Origin: Trichomonas vaginalis G3
Lineage: Eukaryota; Parabasalia; Trichomonadida; Trichomonadidae
Direction: 5' to 3'
Assembly: GCF_026262505.1 (NCBI RefSeq)
Contig: NC_067205.1
Coordinates: forward strand, 7,378,001 to 7,442,000
DNA: 64,000 nt
Shown here: in pieces, positions 55,474 through 64,000 of the stretch
Position numbering within the stretch: position 1 is the first letter of the stretch
Layout of the letters: every line of letters starts with the position of its first letter
Program-made: the position numbers and the translations under genes
The notes under the pieces: generated by a model
What the model was told of the DNA's origin: nothing
Database searches by the model: none
Seen by the model: the letters and a program-made list of their open reading frames with translations, nothing else

Positions 55474-56572
55474 TTAAAAAGAGAAAGGGACAGACTAGCC
55501 CATTGTCACTTTTTAATTTAGCAAATGAACGCTTATGGAGTGGAGTTTTTGGGTAAATCTGATTTGCTTATAAATGAAATAAAATCAAAAGAAACCATAT
55601 TGGCATTATATTATGCAAAAATAAATGATCTTACTTAGTACTTTTAAAGTTAATTTCAGAAAAAATTTGACACAATGGTATCCGGCACATACAAGTGGTG
55701 TACAACCAAAATATAAGTTAGTTTAAACATATATTGCTATATCTCATGATCTTACTTAGTACTTTTAAAGTTAATTTCAGAAAAAAATTGACACAATGGT
55801 ATCCGGCACATACAAGTGGTGTACAACCAAAATATAAGTTGGTTTAAACATATATTGCTATATCTCATGATCTTACTTAGTACTTTTAAAGTTAATTTCA
55901 GAAAAAATTTGACACAATGGTATCCGGCACATACAAGTGGTGTACAACCAAAATATAAGTTAGTTTAAACATATATTGCTATATCTCATGATCTTACTTA
56001 GTACTTTTAAAGTTAATTTCAGAAAAAATTTGACACAATGGTATCCGGCACATACAAGTGGTGTACAACCAAATCTTCGACTCGATGAACTTGTCATCGA
56101 GTTATATTCCAGTGTTGTTCCTTCATTCCTGATTAAGTTGCAAATTAAAGGTCTGGATTCAGAGAGAAGTGTTAAAGTTATCAAAAAAGTCACAAGAGAT
56201 TTCGAAGAAATGACACAATTTAAAAAAGTCGAATGCATCAGTATGCTTGAAGCTGTTCAGAAAGGTCTGAAAAATGATACACTTGATCCCAACATTGTTT
56301 ACTCAACATTAAAAATATTATTGCAAAGAAAACATTTGATTTAATAAACATTTAATTTATTATAATTAATTTTTTATTACAGTATAGTAAAAAATGCTAT
56401 AAATAAATTATTATATTTTATTAAAATGTGACTTTTAATAGTAAGTGAATAAAATAAATCAGGAATTGGGAAAGAAGTAAGGTTAATTAAAAATAATGAA
56501 AATTACAAGTTTAAGGTTAACGAAAAAGTGACAATGGGCGAGTTTGTCCCCCACTCCTTTAAAAATTCATGT
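55474..56572. mobile_element. Candidate small element with Maverick-like inverted ends
   Basis: The left end (55474-55520) and right end (56527-56572) are complementary over ~40 bases, including GCCCATTGTCACTTTTT. The inner GTCACTTTTT is oriented inward as in M2. Between them lies a broken host-like gene. It may be a non-autonomous Maverick derivative, or the left end of M3 may involve one of these repeats. No clear target duplication. Confidence 0.4.
55526..56344 (+). pseudogene. Broken unknown gene with 4x ~120-bp tandem duplication
   Basis: A start-like frame (MNAYGVEFLGKSDLL) ends after 38 codons. A ~120-bp unit containing NLTQWYPAHTSGVQP codons is then present four times (55629, 55748, 55868, 55988). 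Only the last copy runs into the remaining ~85 codons (SMLEAVQKGLKNDTLDPNIV...). The duplication destroyed the reading frame. Family unknown. Confidence 0.6.
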
Positions 56573-56630
56573 CTTACGAAAAATTAAAACTTAGTTATGT
56601 TTATTATTTTATTTTTTTATTTTGTATGAA

Positions 56631-57068
56631 ATGAGTGTCAAAACTAACGACGTGAAAACATTAGGATTCACAAACGAGGAAATAAAGGATATATTAGATG
56701 AGATGTGTTATGAAGTTAGTAAATATTATTTAAGAAATTGTCAAAAATTTGCCGAGTTATTAAATGATTTAGATTATGATGGAAAAATGAATAAAGATGA
56801 TGTTATAAATTTCTTATATCCTACATCTGAAGAAGAAAAACCAAAAGAACCTGATGTTTTCCCTGAATATTATGAAGAACGGATTAAAGATGATGATGAA
56901 TACGATGAAATTGAAAAACTGAAAAAAATAAGAGATGAAATAGATGAAAAAATTAAGGAATTAAGAGAAGTTGAAAAATATAATGAAAATGAAGTAGAGG
57001 ATTTAATGAATATCCCAGCTTCGGAATCAGAAGTTCAGAAATCTCATGAAGAAAGATATAAAAATTAG
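56631..57068 (+). CDS. Acidic coiled-coil protein
   Basis: ~145 residues from the ATG after TTTTGTATGAA. Residues 1-65 are helical with a YDGKMNKDDV segment like a weak EF-hand loop. Residues 90-125 are a charged coiled coil (IEKLKKIRDEIDEKIKELRE). Unknown; first gene of M3. Confidence 0.6.
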   Translation: MSVKTNDVKTLGFTNEEIKDILDEMCYEVSKYYLRNCQKFAELLNDLDYDGKMNKDDVINFLYPTSEEEKPKEPDVFPEYYEERIKDDDEYDEIEKLKKIRDEIDEKIKELREVEKYNENEVEDLMNIPASESEVQKSHEERYKN

Positions 57069-57069
57069 G

Positions 57070-57345
57070 GGTATTATTATTGTCGTCTGGCGGTTTTAGA
57101 CGACAATGCGAATTTTTAAATAATAGGATTTTTAGCCAGATAAAGAGCTACTCCATATATCATGCGTGTTTGCATACTATATACATAGATGGAATTGATG
57201 TTCTTCCTTTATTTAGGTACCGAAACATGCTTGAAAAATCTATTTTTTAGACGACAATGATAATTTTGTCACTTTTCCAGACGACAATAATAATTTGTCA
57301 CCTTTTTAGACGACAATAATAATTTTGTCACTTTTTCCAGACGAC
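57070..57345 (+). repeat. AGACGACAAT repeats
   Basis: Five copies of AGACGACAAT, three of them with AATAATTTTGTCACTTTTT-type spacers (~34 bp). The first is part of GTCGTCT...AGACGAC. The last copy runs straight into the frame of the next gene, which has no ATG start. Confidence 0.75.
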
Positions 57346-58037
57346 AATAAAACATCCTCTAAAAATTATGTCTCAAAATCAACACAAAATTTATTAGATG
57401 GTGAAATAGACGAAACACTTTCAGAAGAAGGTACTAAATTTATACGTAAACATAAGTTACAATTTATTGATAATGAAGAATACCCTTGTATCTTACTTTC
57501 ACCACCTTTAGATTCTGAGAAATTCAAAAAAGCTCTTAAAAACGTAACTTATGCAACTAATACGATTAAGAAAGAAGATCATGATATTTACACAAATTAT
57601 TATTTAAATAAATGCACAGGTGTTGATAAAGTTTTTGATTTATTAGATAAAATATCAAAAGAAACCATTGGAACATATAAAATTTTATGTGATTGCGGTT
57701 TCATTGTTGAAGATACTAATAATGTTTCATATGAAAGAACAGCACCGAAGGAAGATGAAGTGGAAAGGTCTATACCATTCGTTATTAAGAATATAAAAGA
57801 TATGAAAACGTATAAGCATTATATTTATTCATTTATTTCAGAAAAAATGGAAGCAACCATAAAACATCTTCTCATCATTTATAGCTATTCATACATTCCT
57901 TTTCAAAGTTGTGAAATTAAATAAGACAGGAATTAGATTTAATGTATCAGGGTACGCATTCTTGAGTAAATTAAAATGTATTCGTCACGTCGCAGATGAT
58001 AAAAATTTATGTGTTCTTAATTCATTTTATGGGCTTT
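57325..58037 (+). pseudogene. Unknown M3 gene, 5' replaced by repeats and frameshifted
   Basis: The frame begins inside an AGACGACAAT repeat and has no ATG in the first ~180 codons. At ~57895 it changes frame and continues to a stop at 58037 (SGYAFLSKLKCIRHVADDKN). Contains an ILCDCGFIVED segment. Probably the remains of a gene whose start was lost by repeat growth. Family unknown. Confidence 0.5.
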
Positions 58038-58088
58038 AAAAATAAACTTTATTTTTATTTATTTTTTAATTTTTTTATTCTTACATAA

Positions 58089-61000
58089 ATGAACAAAAAC
58101 GGAACCGCTAAAATGAATGATAATCAAATTAGAGCAGAAGGTAGAAGGTTATTTAAACGCTTCTATAACATTCCTGATGGTGTTAATCCTAAAACTCGTA
58201 GAAGCTATTTAAATGAAGCAATAGATTCATATGAAGGGTTTGACATTTCATCAGAAAGTGAGAGATTAGCGAGAATGTTAAATGTTAATATTGATTTCTA
58301 TTATTGTGATCCTCAACCAGAAGACGTGGACATAAATAAGGTAGACTTTCCATTAGTGGAATCAATAATGATAGATCCAGAATTTGAAACAATAAATATT
58401 TTATTAACACAGAGTCCATGTGGAAAACTTCACGCTGACAGAATAACAGACGTTGAAGCACTCACCGGCTATAAAGTTTGTCCATATTGTAAAGAAGAAG
58501 TTTATTCAATCCGTGATGATCCAGAAAGGAAAAACCAAAGAAGATTTTTAAAGCATTGTGAGAAATGTAAAGAAAATAATGGAAGATTAATTCAAGACGT
58601 TCAATTGCAAAATACCCAGCAACCATATGCACCACATATTACGAAACAGAAGATATATCAGTGGTTATTAGCTCACAATTTGCAGAAATATTATAAACCG
58701 ACAAGATATTATATTACTTTTGACTTCGAAACATTAGAGACTAAAGAAGAATTACAACTTTCTGAGTGTGCAACTTTGAACGCTTACTTAAAACCATTCA
58801 TGGTATCATCAACGGTTAAATTAAATGATAAAACATATACGAGGAATTTTTGCTTAACTTCGAGTGATTCTTTTATTTCTGACTGGATTGAGTTTTTATT
58901 TTCAACCTGTTCATTAGTTGTTGAATCAAATATGAGTCAATACGATGAATTATTGAAGTCGCAAACGGACTCTTTGAGTCCTGAAGGTCTTTCAGACCAA
59001 ACGGCGGGGACTTTGTCCCATACATTAAATGAAAAACAGAAGGAAGCATTTAAAGAACTTCTAGATGAGGAATTCAATAAAGTGAATATCATAGGTTTTA
59101 ATTCGGGAAAGTTTGATTTAAATTTAATTCTTCGTGATTTAAATACTGCAAAATGGAAAATAAAATCAATGCTGGGTTCATCTTCACAATTTAAGCAAAT
59201 CATTGTAAAGAAAACAAACGTTCCATATGAATTGAGATTTATTGACATCAGAAATTATATAGCGGGTGGGACATTAGACCAATTCACTCAAGATTTCGGA
59301 AACAATAAATCACGTGTTAAATCCTTTTTCCCTTATCAATTTATCACGTGGGAAAATTACGAAGAAGAATTATATAAAGTGGAACCATTCACTCAAGATT
59401 CATTTTATTCAGCATTAACCCAAGAAACTATATCAGATAGTGATTATCAAATATATCTCAATGATACTAAAAACTTTAAGAATAGATTAGAATATTTTAT
59501 TCATTATTGCAATAAAGATGTTGAAATTATGATTGACCCAATTGATAAAATTATTGAAGAAACATTTGTTTATAAAATTGATATGCTTCATAATCTTTCT
59601 TTATCATCAAATGCTTCAATGATTCGTTACGCTTTAGCATATAAAGACTTTAATCCTAATGAAAAATATCCTGAGGAAGAGATAGAATCAATTTTTGAAT
59701 TAACGAAAAAGTATTGGAAATATAAAATTGAATCATATAAGAAACAAGATGAAAAAGCAGAAAGGGATACTAAAAATAATGTTTCAATGGATGATTTTCA
59801 ATACTATCACGATTTAATCCTTTCATCTAAATGCAAAATGTGTGGTAAAGCGTTTACATATGCAAATAAACCAACATTAGATAGAATCGATAATGAAAAA
59901 CCACATACTAAAGAAAATTGTCAGTTATTGTGTTGTTATTGCAATGTCGTAAAATCAAATAAAGATGAAGATGTTCAACGTTTAAGAATCAATTTAAGAA
60001 ATTATGCATTAAAAAATAATTTACCAATGACTTTAGATTCAGTTGAAGCTTATCACATTCTCCGTAATGGAATTACTGGTGGTCTATCAAATGTTCAACA
60101 TCGTGTTAATCTTAAAGGAATCACGCACATTAATAAACTTTCATATAGTCCAGAAACTAAAACTGTATCAAATGAGGACACCACCAACATTATGACTCAT
60201 TTCGTTGGAGTTGACTTTAATTCATTATATCCTTCATCATTTTCATCTAATCCTCATGATTTCATTCAATATACTGACCATAAAATGTATATGCCGGGAA
60301 GATTGAATGGTGTTATCATTTGTGATACAGCAACAAAGAAAGCAAAAGCACTGGGAATAATTAAGAAGAAAAATACTTTATTCGTGGCTGAAGTAAAGGG
60401 TCACATTGATGAAAAATACATTAATGATTACATAAACTTTTTACCGATAATAAGAAACTTAGATATTATCACAGATGAAAAAACAATTGGCGGTTTTATG
60501 TATAATTACATGAAATCAAACAATCTACCAGTTGACCAGAAACAGAGGAAATTAACTCAGTTAGCATCAACACACAACCAATATCAACCATTTTCTTCTT
60601 ATTATCTTTGGTATCTAATAGATAGATTTCATTTTATCATCGATGATATTCAATCAATTTTAACATTTACGAAAAACACTTGTTTTAATGAATTTGCGAA
60701 CAAATTTATGAACGAAAGACAAAAGGCTGAATTAGAAGGAAATAAAGGAAAAGGTTTATTTTGCAAAATTTCACTTAATGGATCATATGGTTACGATGCA
60801 ATGAATACACAAAATTACGCAAAGACTAAAATAATGAAAGCACAGAAGGCACGCGTTGCATGTATGTCAAATAAGTTGAAAAATATAAGAGAAATAGGTG
60901 AAGATACATATCAAGTGATGCTCAAAGATAGATTTTATAGATGTGATACATGTTTACAAGAGGCATTTTTTACTTTAGATAACGCAAAATACTGGTATTT

Positions 61001-61592
61001 AGTTTTCATTTATGATTTTATGTATAAATGCATGAATGTTAATCGTTTTCATTTCATTGAAGGTGATACTGATTCATCTTATTGGGCAATCGCTGGCGAC
61101 CCAAATCTTCCTAACACTCAAGCATTTCAAGCAATTGTTACCGATAAACAATTTTATGATAAAAACATTTTCAAATTCGCACCTTTTGATTTCTTCTGTT
61201 TTGATGAGAAATTTAAACCTAAATTAAAGAATAAAGCTGAAGAAAAAGCACATGAGAAGAAGTTATTGGGTTTAGCAATTGAGAAACAAGGTGATAACAT
61301 GGTTGCTTTATGCCCTAAGTGTTATACATCATTCAACGGTTCAATTGATGGAAGTGATTTTAAAAAGATTGCACAAAAAATGAAAGGTGTTAGTTTACGA
61401 CAAAATAAACAATTAACACCTAAAAATTATTTGGATATAATAAATGATAAAGTGATATTTGATGGTCAGAATATTAATTTACAACTTAAAAACGGGTCAA
61501 TGACTCGCTTAACAATCGGTAAGACTGCATTAACAGGGGCACACACTAAGGCTGTATGTTGTGAAAATGGATGTTGTATGCCATTTATTTAA
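58089..61592 (+). CDS. polB: Family B DNA polymerase with embedded HNH domain
   Basis: 1167 residues. A zinc-type CPYC...CEKC pair (~135-160) is followed by exonuclease motifs DFETLETKEEL, NIIGFNSGKFDLN and YCNKDVEI. Residues ~582-626 form an HNH/zinc module (CKMCGKAF...LDRIDNEKPH...LLCCYCN). Then come palm motif A VGVDFNSLYPSSF, motif B KISLNGSYGYDA and motif C EGDTDSSYW, all intact. Residues 293-310 are encoded by three mini-hairpins in a row. It replicates the element with proofreading. The HNH may be a homing-type insertion or a fused nuclease. A T-rich promoter precedes the ATG. Confidence 0.92.
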   Translation: MNKNGTAKMNDNQIRAEGRRLFKRFYNIPDGVNPKTRRSYLNEAIDSYEGFDISSESERLARMLNVNIDFYYCDPQPEDVDINKVDFPLVESIMIDPEFETINILLTQSPCGKLHADRITDVEALTGYKVCPYCKEEVYSIRDDPERKNQRRFLKHCEKCKENNGRLIQDVQLQNTQQPYAPHITKQKIYQWLLAHNLQKYYKPTRYYITFDFETLETKEELQLSECATLNAYLKPFMVSSTVKLNDKTYTRNFCLTSSDSFISDWIEFLFSTCSLVVESNMSQYDELLKSQTDSLSPEGLSDQTAGTLSHTLNEKQKEAFKELLDEEFNKVNIIGFNSGKFDLNLILRDLNTAKWKIKSMLGSSSQFKQIIVKKTNVPYELRFIDIRNYIAGGTLDQFTQDFGNNKSRVKSFFPYQFITWENYEEELYKVEPFTQDSFYSALTQETISDSDYQIYLNDTKNFKNRLEYFIHYCNKDVEIMIDPIDKIIEETFVYKIDMLHNLSLSSNASMIRYALAYKDFNPNEKYPEEEIESIFELTKKYWKYKIESYKKQDEKAERDTKNNVSMDDFQYYHDLILSSKCKMCGKAFTYANKPTLDRIDNEKPHTKENCQLLCCYCNVVKSNKDEDVQRLRINLRNYALKNNLPMTLDSVEAYHILRNGITGGLSNVQHRVNLKGITHINKLSYSPETKTVSNEDTTNIMTHFVGVDFNSLYPSSFSSNPHDFIQYTDHKMYMPGRLNGVIICDTATKKAKALGIIKKKNTLFVAEVKGHIDEKYINDYINFLPIIRNLDIITDEKTIGGFMYNYMKSNNLPVDQKQRKLTQLASTHNQYQPFSSYYLWYLIDRFHFIIDDIQSILTFTKNTCFNEFANKFMNERQKAELEGNKGKGLFCKISLNGSYGYDAMNTQNYAKTKIMKAQKARVACMSNKLKNIREIGEDTYQVMLKDRFYRCDTCLQEAFFTLDNAKYWYLVFIYDFMYKCMNVNRFHFIEGDTDSSYWAIAGDPNLPNTQAFQAIVTDKQFYDKNIFKFAPFDFFCFDEKFKPKLKNKAEEKAHEKKLLGLAIEKQGDNMVALCPKCYTSFNGSIDGSDFKKIAQKMKGVSLRQNKQLTPKNYLDIINDKVIFDGQNINLQLKNGSMTRLTIGKTALTGAHTKAVCCENGCCMPFI
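58967..59019. repeat. Three in-frame mini-hairpins in polB
   Basis: GGACTC-TTT-GAGTCC, GGTCT-TTC-AGACC and GGGAC-TTT-GTCCC in tandem, each with a three-base loop. They encode a Ser/Gly/Thr-rich loop between exonuclease motifs I and II. Confidence 0.88.
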
Positions 61593-61682
61593 TAAAATGC
61601 CACAGAAGAGACAAAAGGAACCGTTAATGATGCGATTCAAAGAGGTGGGCACCCTTAAAACATTGATTTTATTTTTATATAA

Positions 61683-63185
61683 ATGGATAACGTAGATTTA
61701 AAAAATTTAATTGATGATTTAGTATTTAATCAAAATTTTCTTAATTATTATGAATTAAAATCATATCTCCAAAAACATAATAAAAATATAACGGGTGATG
61801 ATATGGATTATTATTATCCATATTATAAAAATGAAATTTTGAAATATCATGATAAAATAATTTCTAAAATTAAAGACAAAATTAAAAATAATGAATATAC
61901 AAAGGGAAAAACTAAATCACAACTTAAACAGTTGAAAGATTTCAAAAATAAAGTATTAACAGAAGAAGATATTGATGAATTATATAAATTATATAATCCT
62001 GAGCCGCAAAACGCCCAGGTCCTTCAGACCATAAATGATGCACAAGCCTTAATTTATGATTCATTAGTTAAACCATATTCAGCCCGACTTTTAAATGAAG
62101 ATCAACTTTTGGAATTCATCCTTCAACATAAACTCGAAGCGGGAAAGTATATCAAACCTTTATATACAGTATATTTAAAACAAATGAATAGAATACATCC
62201 AGAATTAATGAAGGGGGGAATGAATTCCAAAACTTCATCATCCAAAATCAAAGCAGATAAAATTAAACCACTTGCAATACCAAAACCTCCAACGACAGTA
62301 CCTCCTCCTTCAGTTAATCCTTCATCATTCACTTTATTATATCCATTTCAAACATTAAAGAAACAAAAAGATTTTAAAAAGGATTTCAAGATATTAAATA
62401 AACCAACTGACCCAAAAATTCAACCGTTAAAGGAAAAATTTAGTCGCCCTTCATTTGCACCATATCCATATTCATACGAAATCGATCATTTAGAATATTC
62501 AAAAGGAAACGTTACTTATTTATTTGCCATTAACATTAACACTAGATATTTATATTGCATTCCGGTGAAAGGGAAAACAGAACAGGAAACAAGAAGAGCT
62601 ATACAATACTTACTAGATCATGAAAGAGTAGATAATATAAGGGGTGATGGTGATAAAGGATTTCAGGCAGCTATGGCTCATTATTTCCCACAAATTAATT
62701 TTTACTTCTCATCTTCTCCATATACGTTTCATAATAAAATAGTTGATGTGGTAATGAGAACTCTTAGAGATGCGTTAGGGGTTAACGGTCAGATATACTG
62801 GGATGGAAATCATGACTCCATCATACAACAGTTAGTATATTATTACAATAATACATGGCATAGAACTATAAACATGAAACCAGTGGAAATGAAAAATGAT
62901 ATTTCAAAAGAATGGGAATATATTAGAAAGCAAATGGAAAGGTTAAATGATGTTAAACGTGAACAAATTAATTCGGGGCTCATGAATTTTAAAAAAGGGA
63001 ATAAAGTTTTGATTCATCTCGATTATGGAAAAACTGATAAATCAATGACAAAAAGAAGACGAAGATTTGACACAATAGCTGAATTTGTTAGATATATTAA
63101 CGGTAATGTATTAGTTGAAGTTGACAATAAATTAATAGAAATTCCAATTTATTTTATTACTCCATTATATTTAAATAATATTTAA
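61683..63185 (+). CDS. Maverick integrase with long N-terminal region
   Basis: 500 residues. The first ~250 are Lys/Asn-rich with a Pro linker. The core has YEIDHLEYSKG (first Asp), IRGDGDKGFQ (second) and KIVDVVMRTLRD, where Asp replaces the usual Glu. The C-terminus is a basic SH3-like part. A GGTC-CTTCA-GACC hairpin lies in the N-terminal coding part (62018-62030) and is nearly the same as one in polB. The start follows TTTTTATATAAATG. Confidence 0.85.
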   Translation: MDNVDLKNLIDDLVFNQNFLNYYELKSYLQKHNKNITGDDMDYYYPYYKNEILKYHDKIISKIKDKIKNNEYTKGKTKSQLKQLKDFKNKVLTEEDIDELYKLYNPEPQNAQVLQTINDAQALIYDSLVKPYSARLLNEDQLLEFILQHKLEAGKYIKPLYTVYLKQMNRIHPELMKGGMNSKTSSSKIKADKIKPLAIPKPPTTVPPPSVNPSSFTLLYPFQTLKKQKDFKKDFKILNKPTDPKIQPLKEKFSRPSFAPYPYSYEIDHLEYSKGNVTYLFAININTRYLYCIPVKGKTEQETRRAIQYLLDHERVDNIRGDGDKGFQAAMAHYFPQINFYFSSSPYTFHNKIVDVVMRTLRDALGVNGQIYWDGNHDSIIQQLVYYYNNTWHRTINMKPVEMKNDISKEWEYIRKQMERLNDVKREQINSGLMNFKKGNKVLIHLDYGKTDKSMTKRRRRFDTIAEFVRYINGNVLVEVDNKLIEIPIYFITPLYLNNI

Positions 63186-63204
63186 TTTTTTTATTTCGTA
63201 AGAA

Positions 63205-63477
63205 ATGAGTGACAACAAAGCATCCAAGAGTCCAGACGATGAATATAAAAAGAAACTAAACAGAATTAAATCAAAAATATGCTATTACAAAAAGAAGCCG
63301 CAATGCGGTGGGGCTGAAAATGATAAAGAGAGGAAAGAAATAATCGAAAAATTAGAAACTTACCGTTCAATCCTTAAACTGAGTGAAGCAAAAATAAAAG
63401 AATTTAATAGAATAAATAAATTGATTGGAAGAGATGAATTTAATAAAGATGAATTTTTAAACTCAATCCAAATTTAA
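63205..63477 (+). CDS. Small basic coiled-coil protein
   Basis: 90 residues, Lys/Glu/Ile-rich, likely helical. CCGC-AAT-GCGG at 63298-63308 lies in the coding sequence, which is otherwise AT-rich. Starts after TTTCGTAAGAAATG. Unknown. Confidence 0.55.
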   Translation: MSDNKASKSPDDEYKKKLNRIKSKICYYKKKPQCGGAENDKERKEIIEKLETYRSILKLSEAKIKEFNRINKLIGRDEFNKDEFLNSIQI

Positions 63478-63502
63478 TTTTTATTCCTCTTCCCGAACCC
63501 TT

Positions 63503-63646
63503 CTAGGTTCTTCTTTCCATCATTACTGCATAACCACATCTTCTCGGTTTTCGTGGTTTGTTGTTTTTAATTCGTTCTTGCATCATTTTTATCATTTCCT
63601 CCCTTGTTATGATTCGTGGTAAATTTTGAGCTTGTGGGGTATCCAT
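63503..63646 (-). CDS. Small basic protein
   Basis: 47 codons (MDTPQAQNLPRIITREEM start, ending in a basic NKPRKPRRCGYAVMMERRT tail). The start lies directly behind TTTTTATATAAATG read on this strand, the best promoter match in the region, so I accept it despite its length. It overlaps GAACC...GGTTC arms at its stop. Confidence 0.5.
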   Translation of the reverse strand: MDTPQAQNLPRIITREEMIKMMQERIKNNKPRKPRRCGYAVMMERRT

Positions 63647-63734
63647 TTATATAAAAATAAAATTTTGTTATCACTTATTTTATCGTTAATGGTTTCAGGT
63701 TATTCAATAATTAATTATTTTTGAATAACTGAAG

Positions 63735-63830
63735 GTGTCACTACGTCACCATGTGTCACTCGGTTAATTAACTTCTCTGAAAAAATGAGACAACATGACA
63801 TTTTGACAACACAGCAGGATTAATGCAAAA
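63735..63830 (-). repeat. Dispersed 3'-end cassette, copy h
   Basis: On the minus strand: TGTTGTCAAAATGTCATGTT, CAGAGAAGTTAATT and GTGACACATGGTGACGTAG. It is the same block as copy f in M2 (43828-43910) and lies upstream of the small gene and downstream of the last gene. Confidence 0.65.
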
Positions 63831-63848
63831 ATAAATTCAAATCATACT

Positions 63849-64000
63849 TTATAAAGCTTCATTTACAGGTATTTCATCGTCAGTAAATGAATCCTCATTA
63901 TTGTTTGGTTCAACCTGTTTATATAATCCTTTCATTTCTTCTTTCAAAACATAACACCATGTTTGTTTACCATCTATTCTTCTCTGTTTCTTATCACATT
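63849..64000 (-). CDS. C-terminal end of an unknown gene
   Basis: An open frame from the window end to a stop at 63849, 50 codons (TWCYVLKEEMKGLYKQVEPN, then an acidic end EDSFTDDEIPVNEAL). Start outside. No family. Confidence 0.45.
   Translation of the reverse strand, partial: CDKKQRRIDGKQTWCYVLKEEMKGLYKQVEPNNNEDSFTDDEIPVNEAL

Larger units (their letters stand above)
56573..64000. mobile_element. Maverick/Polinton element M3, left part
   Basis: A Maverick polymerase and integrase with flanking small genes. The left boundary lies somewhere near 55474-56600 and the right end is outside. The T-rich start motifs and a dispersed cassette (63735-63830) link it to M1 and M2, but the polymerase and integrase are of different subtypes. 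Confidence 0.8.

Overview
The window looks like nuclear DNA of a trichomonad protist (Trichomonas vaginalis or a close relative). It is AT-rich with compact, apparently intronless genes and carries Maverick/Polinton elements plus a mariner copy. The host-like genes include an AGC kinase, a CLASP/TOG-type protein and an ankyrin-repeat fragment. The species is an inference from this gene set, not a database match.

Region by region. (1) M1, <1 to ~15198: the right-hand part of a Maverick, with KilA-N proteins, a DD35x integrase, a run of phage-like fiber genes, a penton-like capsid protein and a packaging ATPase cut in two by a mariner transposon. (2) 15200-22650: host DNA almost without genes, containing two dense arrays of long hairpins (15651-16931 and 17725-19402), a candidate 2-kb terminal-inverted-repeat element and a ~1-kb CTC-rich minisatellite. 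(3) 22653-30186: host genes (PH-AGC kinase, N/Q-rich protein, small unknown proteins, ankyrin remnant, CLASP-like protein). (4) M2, 30400-54890: an apparently complete 24.5-kb Maverick with a 6-bp target duplication (TAAATA) and hairpin-bearing terminal inverted repeats. It encodes a major capsid protein, a penton-like protein, an SF3 helicase, a packaging ATPase, three KilA-N proteins, an HNH nuclease, PolB, an integrase, a phage-like fiber, a D12-class adenine methylase and small virion-like proteins. (5) 54897-56600: flanking DNA with a 1.1-kb segment bounded by Maverick-like inverted repeats. (6) M3, ~56.6 kb to beyond the end: a third Maverick with a PolB carrying an embedded HNH domain, and an integrase.

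How it fits together. Each Maverick combines a virus-like module (capsid, penton, ATPase, fibers) with a replication/integration module (PolB, SF3 helicase, integrase). Genes often face each other across 16-36 bp, and start codons sit a few bases from a T-rich/TATA-like motif. M2 carries one-base homopolymer disruptions in many genes, so it is either decaying or imperfectly sequenced.

The most interesting signal is recurring self-complementary micro-sequence. Four KilA-N genes carry different palindromic cassettes at the same loop of the domain, in frame, and the spacers of M2 hold arrays of variant copies of the same cassettes with their flanks. Tiny three-base-loop hairpins with co-varying arms occur in the terminal repeats, between convergent genes and, in frame, inside the M3 polymerase. 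The host hairpin arrays show the same arm co-variation on a larger scale.
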